Notes under the pieces: generated by a model
What the model was told of the DNA's origin: nothing
The model's database searches: none
The model's input: the letters and a program-made list of their open reading frames with translations, nothing else
Source of the DNA: Achromobacter spanius
GTDB lineage: Bacteria > Pseudomonadota > Gammaproteobacteria > Burkholderiales > Burkholderiaceae_B
Assembly (NCBI RefSeq): GCF_003994415.1
Contig: NZ_CP034689.1
Location: 2,666,001-2,730,000 of the forward strand
Length of the DNA stretch: 64,000 bases
Direction of reading: 5' to 3'
In this document: one piece after another, positions 25,503-34,000 of the stretch
Numbering within the stretch: the first letter of the stretch is position 1
How the letters are laid out: every line of letters begins with the position of its first letter
Made by a program: the position numbers and the translations under genes

Positions 25503-26366
25503 TCAGATTCCTTTGTGCAGGCGGTACTGCGCCAGAAAATTCGGGAAATAGTCGGAGAAGGCGCGCGGCGCAACGCCGCAAAGCGCCTGGATGCGGTTCA
25601 CGTCTACATCGGCAAAGGCCCATTCGGGTGCACCGGGCGCCACGTTGCAGCGATAGCCCAGCGTGTGTTGCAACCAGTGGGCAACTTCGCGGTTGTCGAC
25701 GCTTGCGCCATGCGCCACGTTGAAGATGCCGCGGGCGACTTCTGATTGCGCAATAGCCAGTATTTGCGTCACCGCGTCGTCAATGTAGAGATAGTCCTTG
25801 CGTGAAGAAAGCGAGGTGCGCAGCGTAATGCCGTTGCCGCGCGCGCCTTCTTCCAGCAATTGGTCGATAAAGCTGTCGGGCGTATCGCGCAGGCCCACGA
25901 TGTTGGACAGGCGCGCCACCTTGGCCCCGCTGCGGCCACCGTGCAGGCACAGCGATTCACCCATGAGCTTGGACAGGTTGTATAGGTCGCTCGGGTCATT
26001 TGGGTTGACGGCAAGCGTGGCGCTTTCGCGCGTATCGGCAGAGCCGGCGTAGACCCGCGTGCTGGACAGGTAGGTCAGGCTATCGAAGTTGCCGGCCGCA
26101 AGCAGGCTGCGCAGCAGGCAGACATGCGCCTCCACAGTGTCCAACGGCCGGCTGCGGAAATCCGAGGTCAGACCGATGGCGTAGACGACGTGGCCCAAGG
26201 GCCGGGTCAACAGCGACGGGTCTTGGCGAGGCGGCGCTTCGCAAGGCGTGCCGTCCGCGCGCAGGCGCGCGACAAGATGCCGGCCGATGAAGCCCGTGGC
26301 GCCCAACACCGTGACCGGCGGCTTGTCCGGTTGTTTGTCCGGTTGTCTGTCCGGCTGTTTATGCAT
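25503..26366 (-). CDS. NAD-dependent epimerase/dehydratase family protein (probable sugar 4-ketoreductase)
   Basis: 287 residues. The start ATG at 26366 overlaps the stop of the C-methyltransferase gene by one base (TAATG). The NAD-binding loop is LGATGFIGRHLVARL near residue 20. A YNLSK motif with preceding YLSSTRVYAGS gives a Ser-Tyr-Lys active site as in extended SDRs, and SSRKDYLYIDDAV is typical of the family. The N-terminus carries three 12-nt repeats coding (R/K)QPD. In this operon a reductase is the expected step after C-methylation and epimerisation of the 4-keto sugar. That role is inferred from context, not from a specific motif. Confidence 0.85.
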   Translation of the reverse strand: MHKQPDRQPDKQPDKPPVTVLGATGFIGRHLVARLRADGTPCEAPPRQDPSLLTRPLGHVVYAIGLTSDFRSRPLDTVEAHVCLLRSLLAAGNFDSLTYLSSTRVYAGSADTRESATLAVNPNDPSDLYNLSKLMGESLCLHGGRSGAKVARLSNIVGLRDTPDSFIDQLLEEGARGNGITLRTSLSSRKDYLYIDDAVTQILAIAQSEVARGIFNVAHGASVDNREVAHWLQHTLGYRCNVAPGAPEWAFADVDVNRIQALCGVAPRAFSDYFPNFLAQYRLHKGI

Positions 26367-27607
26367 TACTGCGCCGCGCTCTCGATGGACAAGGATGGAA
26401 TGGCCGTGACCAGCTTCGCGTTCCATTCACGGCGCGCGTAGTCCAGCTGCGCCGACACCTCGGTCTTCAGGTTCCACGGCAGGATCAGGATGTACTCGGG
26501 CTTGTCTTCCCGAAGCGTGGCTTCCGCGACGATGGGAATGTGGCTGCCGGGCAGGTACTTGTCTTGTTTCGCGGGGTTCAGGTCGACCACGTAGGCAAGC
26601 AGGTCGGGACGCACGCCGGCGAAATTCAGCAGCGTGTTGCCTTTGGCGGCCGCGCCATATGCGGCGATGCGTTTGCCGCTGCGGCGCAGTTCCACCAGGA
26701 AGGCCAGCAGGTCGTTCTTGACGCGTTCGGCCTGTTCCTGGAAGCGCGAATAGAAGGCGGGGCTGGTCATGCCGGCCTGCTGCTCTTCGGCCAAGGTGCG
26801 CGCCACGTCGGCGGTGACGTCATGCTTGCCCGTGTCCAGGCGTTGCGCAAAGACGCGCAGGCTGCCGCCGTGGGTGGAAAGAGGCTCTACGTCAAACACC
26901 GCCAGCCCGTTGGCGGCGAAGATCCGCGACACGGCGGTCAAAGACAGGTAGGAGTAATGCTCGTGGTAGGCGGTGTCGAACTGACTTTCCTGCACCATGC
27001 GCAGCAAGTGCGGAAATTCGAACGTGGCCACGCCCTGCGGCTTGAGCAGCGCCGCGAAGCCGGAGACGAAATCATTGATGTCCGGCACGTGCGCCAGCAC
27101 ATTGTTGGCAGCGATCAAGTCCGCCGCGCGGCCCTGTTCGGCCAACTCGTCGCCGAGTTCCACGCCAAAGAACCGCTGCACGATGTCGATACCGCGCTCG
27201 CGGGCGGCTTGCGCGGTGCTGGCCGTGGGTTCGACCCCATAGCAAAGGATGCCGGCCGCCTGCACGTACTGCAGCAGATAGCCATCGTTGGCGGCGATTT
27301 CGGTGACCATGCTGCTGGCGTTCAGGCCGAACCGGCCGATCATCTCATCCACATAGCGGCGCGAATGGGCCAGCCAGGAAGACGAAAACGAACTGAAGTA
27401 GGCATAGTCGTCGGTGAACAACGCTTCGCGACCGGCGTGGTCTTCGGTTTGGACCAGCCAGCACGTTTCGCACACCAGAATGCGCAGCGGAAACCAGGTC
27501 TCGGGGCCGCGCAGGGCAGTGGCGCTCAGGTAGGCATTGGACGGGGGCGCGTGGCCCAGGTCCAGGAAAGGCAGGCGCAATTCAGCCTGGCAATGACGGC
27601 ACTTCAC
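26366..27607 (-). CDS. Sugar C-methyltransferase (TylC3/TcaB9-like, zinc-binding N-terminus)
   Basis: 413 residues from a GTG that overlaps the epimerase stop (GTGA). It has the three-domain architecture of nucleotide-sugar C-methyltransferases. First is a zinc-binding segment with C3, C6, C46 and C49 (CRHC and CETC). Next is a SAM domain with TEIAANDGYLLQYVQAAGI. Third is a C-terminal domain with AYGAAAKGNTLLNF and KQDKYLPGSHIPI. The HEHYSYLS motif corresponds to the catalytic HEHxxY of the 3-C-methyltransferase TcaB9. Such enzymes methylate C3 of a 4-keto-6-deoxy sugar, the product made by RfbG in the same operon. The regiochemistry is inferred from the family. Confidence 0.9.
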   Translation of the reverse strand: MKCRHCQAELRLPFLDLGHAPPSNAYLSATALRGPETWFPLRILVCETCWLVQTEDHAGREALFTDDYAYFSSFSSSWLAHSRRYVDEMIGRFGLNASSMVTEIAANDGYLLQYVQAAGILCYGVEPTASTAQAARERGIDIVQRFFGVELGDELAEQGRAADLIAANNVLAHVPDINDFVSGFAALLKPQGVATFEFPHLLRMVQESQFDTAYHEHYSYLSLTAVSRIFAANGLAVFDVEPLSTHGGSLRVFAQRLDTGKHDVTADVARTLAEEQQAGMTSPAFYSRFQEQAERVKNDLLAFLVELRRSGKRIAAYGAAAKGNTLLNFAGVRPDLLAYVVDLNPAKQDKYLPGSHIPIVAEATLREDKPEYILILPWNLKTEVSAQLDYARREWNAKLVTAIPSLSIESAAQ

Positions 27608-28161
27608 AGTGCGACTCCCGGAAATGCAGTGTCCACGCGAGGATGTTGCTGATCACGCTCGGACACTTGGGTAAGGGGAAGGGGCCAGACGATACCCAGT
27701 CGGGCGTCCTGGCAGTGCAGGCCGGCCTCGGACTGGGGCGCATACGGCGCGGAATGGCAATAGAGCATGTCGACGTCGTCGGTCAGGGTTTGAAAACCGT
27801 GAGCGAAGCCTTCCGGGATCAACAGCGCGCGGCCGTTGTCGGCGGACAGGTGCTCGGCATGCCACTGAAGAAAGGTGGGCGAGCCTTCGCGCAGGTCGAT
27901 GGCCACGTCCCACACAGCGCCGCGGATGCAACTCACCAGCTTCATTTCCGCATGGGGCGGCAATTGATAGTGCATGCCGCGTATCGTGCCGGACCGCGCA
28001 GTAGAGGTGTGGTTCACCTGCTCGATTCGGCCGTGCCAGCCACAGGTGCGCAGGTCGGCCGCGTCGAACAGGCGCGCCAGGAAGCCGCGCGCGTCGCCGC
28101 GCGGGTGGCGCTGCACGATCTTCAGGCCGGCAAGCGGCGTATCGACAATGTCCAGGCTCAT
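27604..28161 (-). CDS. rfbC: RmlC-like nucleotide-sugar 3,5-epimerase family protein
   Basis: 185 residues from ATG 28161, which overlaps the rfbG stop (ATGA). It has the cupin fold signatures of dTDP-4-dehydrorhamnose 3,5-epimerase: RHPRGDARGFLARLF, NHTSTARSGTIRGMHYQ (catalytic His), VSCIRGAVWDVAIDLREGSP (Asp partner) and LLIPEGFAHGFQTLTD. In an operon with CDP-glucose enzymes its substrate is probably a CDP- rather than dTDP-linked 4-keto-6-deoxy sugar, and it may act at C3, C5 or both. The symbol denotes the family; the exact reaction is uncertain. Confidence 0.85.
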   Translation of the reverse strand: MSLDIVDTPLAGLKIVQRHPRGDARGFLARLFDAADLRTCGWHGRIEQVNHTSTARSGTIRGMHYQLPPHAEMKLVSCIRGAVWDVAIDLREGSPTFLQWHAEHLSADNGRALLIPEGFAHGFQTLTDDVDMLYCHSAPYAPQSEAGLHCQDARLGIVWPLPLTQVSERDQQHPRVDTAFPGVAL

Positions 28162-29228
28162 GGGCGCGACTCGTACAGGTCGATATCGGCGTTGCACAGG
28201 TCTCGCGCGTGCTCGCCCGCATCAAAGCGGCGATACCAGTCTATGCTGCGTGCGACGGCCTGCGCCAACGGCCAACGGGGCGCTACGTTCAGCGTTGCGC
28301 GGGCCTTGGACGTGTCTAGGGTGAGCAGGTCGGCCTCGTGCGGGCCTTCGACCTGGTCTGCGTAGCGGGTGCTGCCCTGGCCATATGTGGCCTGGGCCAG
28401 ATCCACCACGGTGCGCACCGGCGCGGCTTCGCCGGCGTGGGGGCCGAAGTTGTAGGCGTCCGCCAGCGCCGGCGTGTCCCACAGCGCCTGCGCCAGGGTT
28501 AGGTAGCCGGCCAGTGGTTCCAGCACGTGTTGCCACGGACGGACGGACTGCGGCCGCCGGACATGCAGTTCGCCATTGCCGCGCCAGGCGCGCACGGCGT
28601 CGGGCAGCAGGCGGTCCTGGGACCAGTCGCCGCCGCCGATCACATTGCCGGCGCGCGCGCTGGCGATTGCCAGTCCCTGGCCCTGCAGAAAGGCGTCGCG
28701 GTACGAGGCGATGACCAGTTCGCTGGCCGCCTTGCTGGCGCTGTAGGGATCATGCCCGCCCAGCGTGTCGTTCTCGCGGTAGGGATAGGGCCATTCATTG
28801 TTGCGGTAGACCTTGTCGGTCGTGACCATGACGGCGGCCCGGGCCGACGGCGCGGCGCGCAGGGCATCCAGCAGATGGGCCGTGCCCATGATGTTGGTGG
28901 CGAAAGTCTCTACCGGCTGCGCGTAGCTCGGGCGGACCAGGGCCTGCGCGGCCAGGTGTAGCACGATGTCCGGCTGGACGGCGACCACCTGTTCGCGCAG
29001 CGCCGCAGCGTCGCGGATGTCGCAATAACGGCTGTCGACCAGGTCGCCGACGCGGGCGGCCCGGTACAGGCTGGGCTCGGTGCAGGGCGGCAATGCGATG
29101 CCAGTGACCTGAGCACCCAGGCGATGCAGCCAGATCGCCAGCCAGCCGCCCTTGAAGCCCGTGTGGCCAGTCAGCAGAACGCGTTTGCCGCGCCAGAAGG
29201 GGGGGGGAGGCGCAATGGACCCGGTCAT
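28158..29228 (-). CDS. rfbG: CDP-glucose 4,6-dehydratase
   Basis: 356 residues, the typical RfbG length. It converts CDP-glucose to CDP-4-keto-6-deoxyglucose. The NAD-binding loop GHTGFKGGWLAIWL with Lys after the glycines, VMVTTDKVYRNNEW, RENDTLGGHDPYSASKAASE (active-site Tyr-x-x-x-Lys) and GNVIGGGDWSQDRLLPD are hallmarks of CDP-glucose dehydratases as distinct from RmlB. It heads the rfbG-rfbC-C-methyltransferase-reductase-CmcI-acyltransferase run on the minus strand. The CDP-glucose source, RfbF, is encoded 1.1 kb upstream on the same strand, on the far side of an oppositely oriented methyltransferase gene. Confidence 0.95.
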   Translation of the reverse strand: MTGSIAPPPPFWRGKRVLLTGHTGFKGGWLAIWLHRLGAQVTGIALPPCTEPSLYRAARVGDLVDSRYCDIRDAAALREQVVAVQPDIVLHLAAQALVRPSYAQPVETFATNIMGTAHLLDALRAAPSARAAVMVTTDKVYRNNEWPYPYRENDTLGGHDPYSASKAASELVIASYRDAFLQGQGLAIASARAGNVIGGGDWSQDRLLPDAVRAWRGNGELHVRRPQSVRPWQHVLEPLAGYLTLAQALWDTPALADAYNFGPHAGEAAPVRTVVDLAQATYGQGSTRYADQVEGPHEADLLTLDTSKARATLNVAPRWPLAQAVARSIDWYRRFDAGEHARDLCNADIDLYESRP

Positions 29229-29474
29229 GAGTGGTTCTGCCGCAAATAAGAAGCAGGCGGCATTCTTGATTGATGAAAAGTGAGGGAATGGACTCTTTGT
29301 AGTGTGGGCATTCTAAGCAGGTAAGCGTTCGCCAATAGATGGATCAGTATAGAAATCAACCCCTAGTTTTCCGGCAAGCGGAGGATGCTGGTCCGGTAAC
29401 ATTTCCGTTGATATTCCGCGAGCACTCTGCCCGTACTCCGTACTTAGACGCCCCCATTCACTAAGAAGTCGAAC

Positions 29475-30224
29475 ATGAGCAACAACCATTTGAAAACGGT
29501 GTTTTTTGGGCTGAAAGATCCATCAAAGTTCTTTCAGGGAATCCAATCTGCCATGGATGGAGTGAACGTTCTCGCGGGCACCTACGCCGGCGACAACCTC
29601 TTCACCTATCACCGGAATCTGGGGTTTTTGGAAGACCAGAAGCTGATGGATGCCTTCAAAAAGCATGCAGCTACCGAAGTGGAGCAGGCCGTGTTGTGGC
29701 GAATTTCAGTCGTGCTCTGGGGGGTGCGAAACGGCTTGCGCCTGGAGGGAGATTTCGTCGAGTGCGCCTGCTATAAAGGCACGACGGCACGAATCGTCTG
29801 CGATGCGATCGACTTTGGGTCGCTTCAAGATCGCCACTATTACCTTTACGACCTTTTCGAACACGCCCCCAACTTGCCCCACCATGCCATGCCGGAGCAC
29901 AGCAAGGAGTTGTATGGCTGGGTGAAAGAAAGGTTTTCCGACCTACCCAACGTAACCGTTACGCAAGGCAAGGTTCCCGATGTCCTGGAGGATGTCGCAC
30001 CTAAAAAGATCGCATTCATGCATCTCGACTTGAACAATGCTGACGCGGAAGTCGGAGCGCTTGATGTACTGTTTGATCGAATGGTGCCTGGTGCCGTGCT
30101 CCTTCTGGACGACTATGGCTGGCTCGCTTACCGTGCGCAAAAGGACGCCGAAGATCCCTGGTTCGCGGAACGGGGTTATCGGGTATTGGAACTGCCGACG
30201 GGGCAGGGCCTGATCATCAAGTGA
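29475..30224 (+). CDS. TylF-family SAM-dependent O-methyltransferase
   Basis: 249 residues. Its sequence is clearly more A/T-rich than most neighbours. The TylF/macrocin-O-methyltransferase pattern is seen in GLRLEGDFVECACYKGTTAR (motif I), YLYDLFEHAPNLPHH, APKKIAFMHLDLNNADAEV (metal-binding Asp) and PGAVLLLDDYGWLAYRAQKD. Members methylate sugar hydroxyls of antibiotics or surface glycans. It is the only plus-strand gene inside the glycan cluster, lying between rfbF and rfbG, which would otherwise be contiguous. This and its composition suggest separate acquisition. The 246-bp gap before it (29229-29474) is relatively AT-rich and must hold divergent promoters, but no box is convincing. Confidence 0.83.
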   Translation: MSNNHLKTVFFGLKDPSKFFQGIQSAMDGVNVLAGTYAGDNLFTYHRNLGFLEDQKLMDAFKKHAATEVEQAVLWRISVVLWGVRNGLRLEGDFVECACYKGTTARIVCDAIDFGSLQDRHYYLYDLFEHAPNLPHHAMPEHSKELYGWVKERFSDLPNVTVTQGKVPDVLEDVAPKKIAFMHLDLNNADAEVGALDVLFDRMVPGAVLLLDDYGWLAYRAQKDAEDPWFAERGYRVLELPTGQGLIIK

Positions 30225-30309
30225 ACGCTGCTGAATCGGGACGGCGCACTGCCGTCCCTTCCCGCGATTGTTTCAAGGGACTTTGGTTATTGGCTGGCAA
30301 ATGACCCCC

Positions 30310-31080
30310 TCACCAAACCTTCCAAGGCGCCTCGCCAGAGTTCCAAAGCGACTCAAGCAGGTTTTTTTCACGGAGCGTGTCCATGGGCTGCCAGAAGCCC
30401 AAGTGTTCATAGGCATGCAGTTGGCCGCTGCGGCTCAATGATTCCAGGGGCGCAGCTTCCCAACTCGTGTCATCGCCCTCGATCAACGACAACACGCTAG
30501 GCGATAGAACGAAGAAGCCGCCATTGATCAGCCCGCCGTCGCCGCGAGGCTTTTCCGTGAAGCCGGTTACGCGGTTGCCTTCGCGTCGCAGTGCACCGTA
30601 TCGGCCTGGAGGTTGTACCGCGGTCACGGTTGCTTGCCTTCCATGGTCGCGGTGGAACGCGAGTAGCGCGCTGATGTCTATGTCGGCAACTCCATCGCCG
30701 TATGTAAAGCAGAAGGCTTCTTCGTCCTTCACGTAATCAGTCACTCTCTTCAGCCGGCCCCCGGTCATCGTGGTTTCGCCGGTGTCGACGAGCGTCACGC
30801 GCCAAGGCTCCGCCTTTCGCTGGTGAACTTCCATGCGGTTGTCGGCCATGTCGAAGGTGACATCCGACATGTGCAGGAAGTAGTTGGCGAAGTACTCCTT
30901 GATCATGTAGCCCTTGTAGCCGCAGCAGATCACGAAGTCGTTCACGCCGTGGGCGGAATAGGTCTTCATGATGTGCCACAGGATGGGCCGCCCGCCGATC
31001 TCGATCATCGGCTTGGGGCGCGTGTGGGTTTCTTCAGAGATCCGGGTGCCCAGGCCCCCGGCAAGAATGATGGCTTTCAT
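30310..31080 (-). CDS. rfbF: Glucose-1-phosphate cytidylyltransferase
   Basis: 256 residues from ATG 31080, overlapping the stop of the large fusion gene (ATGA). It makes CDP-glucose from CTP and glucose-1-phosphate. The nucleotidyltransferase signature LAGGLGTRISEETHTRPKP, then MIEIGGRPILWHIMKTYSAH, is the RfbF-specific version. FTYGDGVADIDI provides the metal-binding Asp, and INGGFFVLSPSVL and WQPMDTLREKNLLE complete the family pattern. Coupling to the glycosyltransferase-like fusion upstream ties that enzyme to the CDP-sugar pathway. Confidence 0.96.
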   Translation of the reverse strand: MKAIILAGGLGTRISEETHTRPKPMIEIGGRPILWHIMKTYSAHGVNDFVICCGYKGYMIKEYFANYFLHMSDVTFDMADNRMEVHQRKAEPWRVTLVDTGETTMTGGRLKRVTDYVKDEEAFCFTYGDGVADIDISALLAFHRDHGRQATVTAVQPPGRYGALRREGNRVTGFTEKPRGDGGLINGGFFVLSPSVLSLIEGDDTSWEAAPLESLSRSGQLHAYEHLGFWQPMDTLREKNLLESLWNSGEAPWKVW

Positions 31081-34000
31081 GCTTGGGATTCGCACCAGGT
31101 GTTGAACATGCCGCGCAGGGCGGTTTCGAACTTGCGGGCGAACGCGGGTTCGTCCATCAAGGGGCTTGCGTGCATTTCCGCGCGCAGGTTGGCGCGGGTG
31201 TTCGCCAATGCCGGAAGATCGCTGGCTAGTGTCACGACCTTCTGGATGTATTCCTCTTCGGTCTGGGCTATCCATTCCGGGCGGCCGATGCCGTGCAGAA
31301 TGGAACTGCCGATGCGGCCGACGCTGGGGCGGTCGGCCAGCGTGATGTAGGGCACGCCCATGTATAACGTTTCGACCAATGTGACGCCGGAGTTGTGGGG
31401 GAAACAGTCCAAGCCGATGTCCATGTTGCGCAGCACGTCCCAGGGTGGGCTGTGGCAACCGATCATCAACCGCGACCGATCAATGCCCTGTGCTTCAAAG
31501 CGCGCGATCAGACGTTCTTGTGTGGGCTTGTCACGATAGCTGTTGCTGTCGACCACTAGGCGGCCTTGTGGCAGGCGTCGCAGAATCTCGGACCACACGC
31601 GAATCGTACGATCATTCATGCGGATCGCGCGGGTTAGTGAACCCAGCGTGACATAGCCGTTGGCCAGTGCGGGCAGTGGGCCGAAGTCGCCCATGGCGGG
31701 GTTGGGCCGGTAGACGAAATTGCTTTGTTCAAGCCGCCACGGCTTTTCGGAGAACAGATGCTCACTGCCTTCGGGCACCATTGCTGCATCCGTCAGGATG
31801 TAGTCAATTGCGGAGAGCCCGGTGGTGTAGCCGAAACCCAGCCAAGTCAGTGACACCGGAGCGGGCTTACGGGCGAAGGTGCTCAGTCGATTGTCGGCGG
31901 TATGCCCTGCAACGTCGATGAGGATATCGATGCCATCTGCGCGGATGCGCTCGGCCAGTTGGGCGTCAGTGAGCGTTGCCGTGGGCACCCAATGGTCGAA
32001 ATAGGTTCTCAGCCGAGTACTGGTGGCGTCCGGGTTGACGAGTTCGGCATAAGCGGTCAGCTCAAAATTCGCACGGTCGTGGTGCGCGAACAGTGGCTCG
32101 ATAAAGTAGTTGCCCGAATGCTGGCGAAAGTCCGGCGACACATACCCAACCTTCAACTTTCGCTGTGTTTGGCGGCTGTTTTTGTGCGGTTTCCAGTTGG
32201 ACCGCAATGCCAGACACAGGTCGGTGTCGTAGTCGCGATAGGCTGCGAATACCTCCTCGGCGGAGTGGCTATCAGAGTAGTTAAGCGCGAACAACAGGTT
32301 GTTGCGTGGCATTCTGTCGTTAGGAAACGCAGCCACCGTCTCACGCGCGGCGTCGACGGACGCAGCGACCTCTCCGGCATCGATCAGCGTTTTGCATAGA
32401 TTGACTCGCGCCTTGCGATGCTGGGGATTCAGAGCAATCGCGCGGCGATTGCTCTCTTCCGCTTCCTTATAGCGCCGTTCGGCCGCCAGACCATCCGCAA
32501 GCGCTGAATGTGTTTCCGCGCTGCCAGGATCCAGTTCGACGGCGCGCCGACCGGCGCCAATGGACTCTGACGTGCGGCCCAATCGTGTCATCAGCGCGGA
32601 CAGAATGACGTAGCTTTGGGCATCGGCTGGTGCCAGCTCAACCATGTTCAAGGTTGGCAGGATGGCTTCGTTCAAGCGTGCGGTGCTAAAGAGCGCGATC
32701 GCCAACGCTTCCCACGCGTCCCAGAATCTGGGTGCGGTTCGGGTCAGGCGCCGCGCAATGGGTTCGGCGTCCAAGTACGCCTGGCGCCTCATCAGTTCGT
32801 GTAACTGCTTGGCCTGAGGGAGGATTGCAGAACCAGGATTTGGCTGGTGCCCCGACTGGGTAAGGACGCGTGTGTAGAGGCTCAGACATGCCTGCGCTCC
32901 GACATACATGCCAAACAGCGGCGCCTTGCCTCCCGTTGCTACCAGCGTGGCGTGCAGCATCCGACACCACGATCTCGGCGACCCCTGCACCAATCCATAA
33001 CGTTTGGCCAGCGAGAGACATTCCGCCACCTCTCCAAGATCAACTGCCTGCCCGGCCATTGTGGCCTCGTCTGGTCGCAGGCCGGAGGCCATGGCCTGTA
33101 GTGTCGCCGTCTGCGCATCAGAGCGCGTCAGCAATACAGGCTCATGCCAGAGGTTGAATTGCGGCCACGGCGCGTCGGCCAGGGCTTGTTGTGACAAGTC
33201 CAGGCACGGTAAAGGCCGCAGAGCGCTTTCGCACTCATCCTCCCGCTCGTAAGGTCCCGCGTCCAGGCAGTAATGCGTCAGGTCGTTTTCCATCAATGCG
33301 CGTATGGCGCGGTCCAGCGCCTTGCCTGCCTGCGCGTCGTCTTGTTGATTGCGGTGCATCAGTACCGCCAGCAACGTGCTGTGGGGCAGTGATGCAGGCC
33401 ATGCGTGCGCCAGGGTGTCCACAACCGTCACCACGTCGTTGTCGTGGGTGACTAGCGCCCGTCCAAGGTGGTTGATATAAGTGGCGCCGGTTTGTTGGCC
33501 ATTCGCCGCCAGGCGGGTCAAGCCGGATGCAAAGCGCAAATCGCGCAAGCGGTCGAGTTCTGGCTTGCCGTGGATACCCGTGGCGCGTTCTTGCGTCACC
33601 CAAAGGGATTGGCGGAAGGCACGGCCTGTCGCAAAGTCCAGGTATTGCTGGCGGACGCCGGCGGGCTGCCCCATTGCCAGCAGACTGTGGTTCAGCGACA
33701 CACCTTGGCCGAAATTCAGTGGAATCTCGCTAAGCGGCTGCGCGTCTCCGACATAAGCCAGCCCGGCTTCTGTAGCTCGTCCCGCGATCTCGACAAAGTA
33801 ACTGGGGTTGCAGGCAAGTGGATTGGGGGTTGCGGGGGCGCCAGTAGGTAGGTCGGCTAGTGCCCGGTCAAACCAGGTCGCCGCGGCGTTCAGCGTCGCG
33901 GCCTGGGAGTTGGACGCCGACATACCGTCCTTGAACAACGCCAGCGCGGCGCGGGCACTTTGATGCAGTTCCGCCTGTGTCTGCGCTGCGTGGCCGTGCA

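Noticed and set aside
29229..29474. Sigma-28 promoter for the TylF gene
   Set aside because: No TAAA box at the right distance from a GCCG-type -10.
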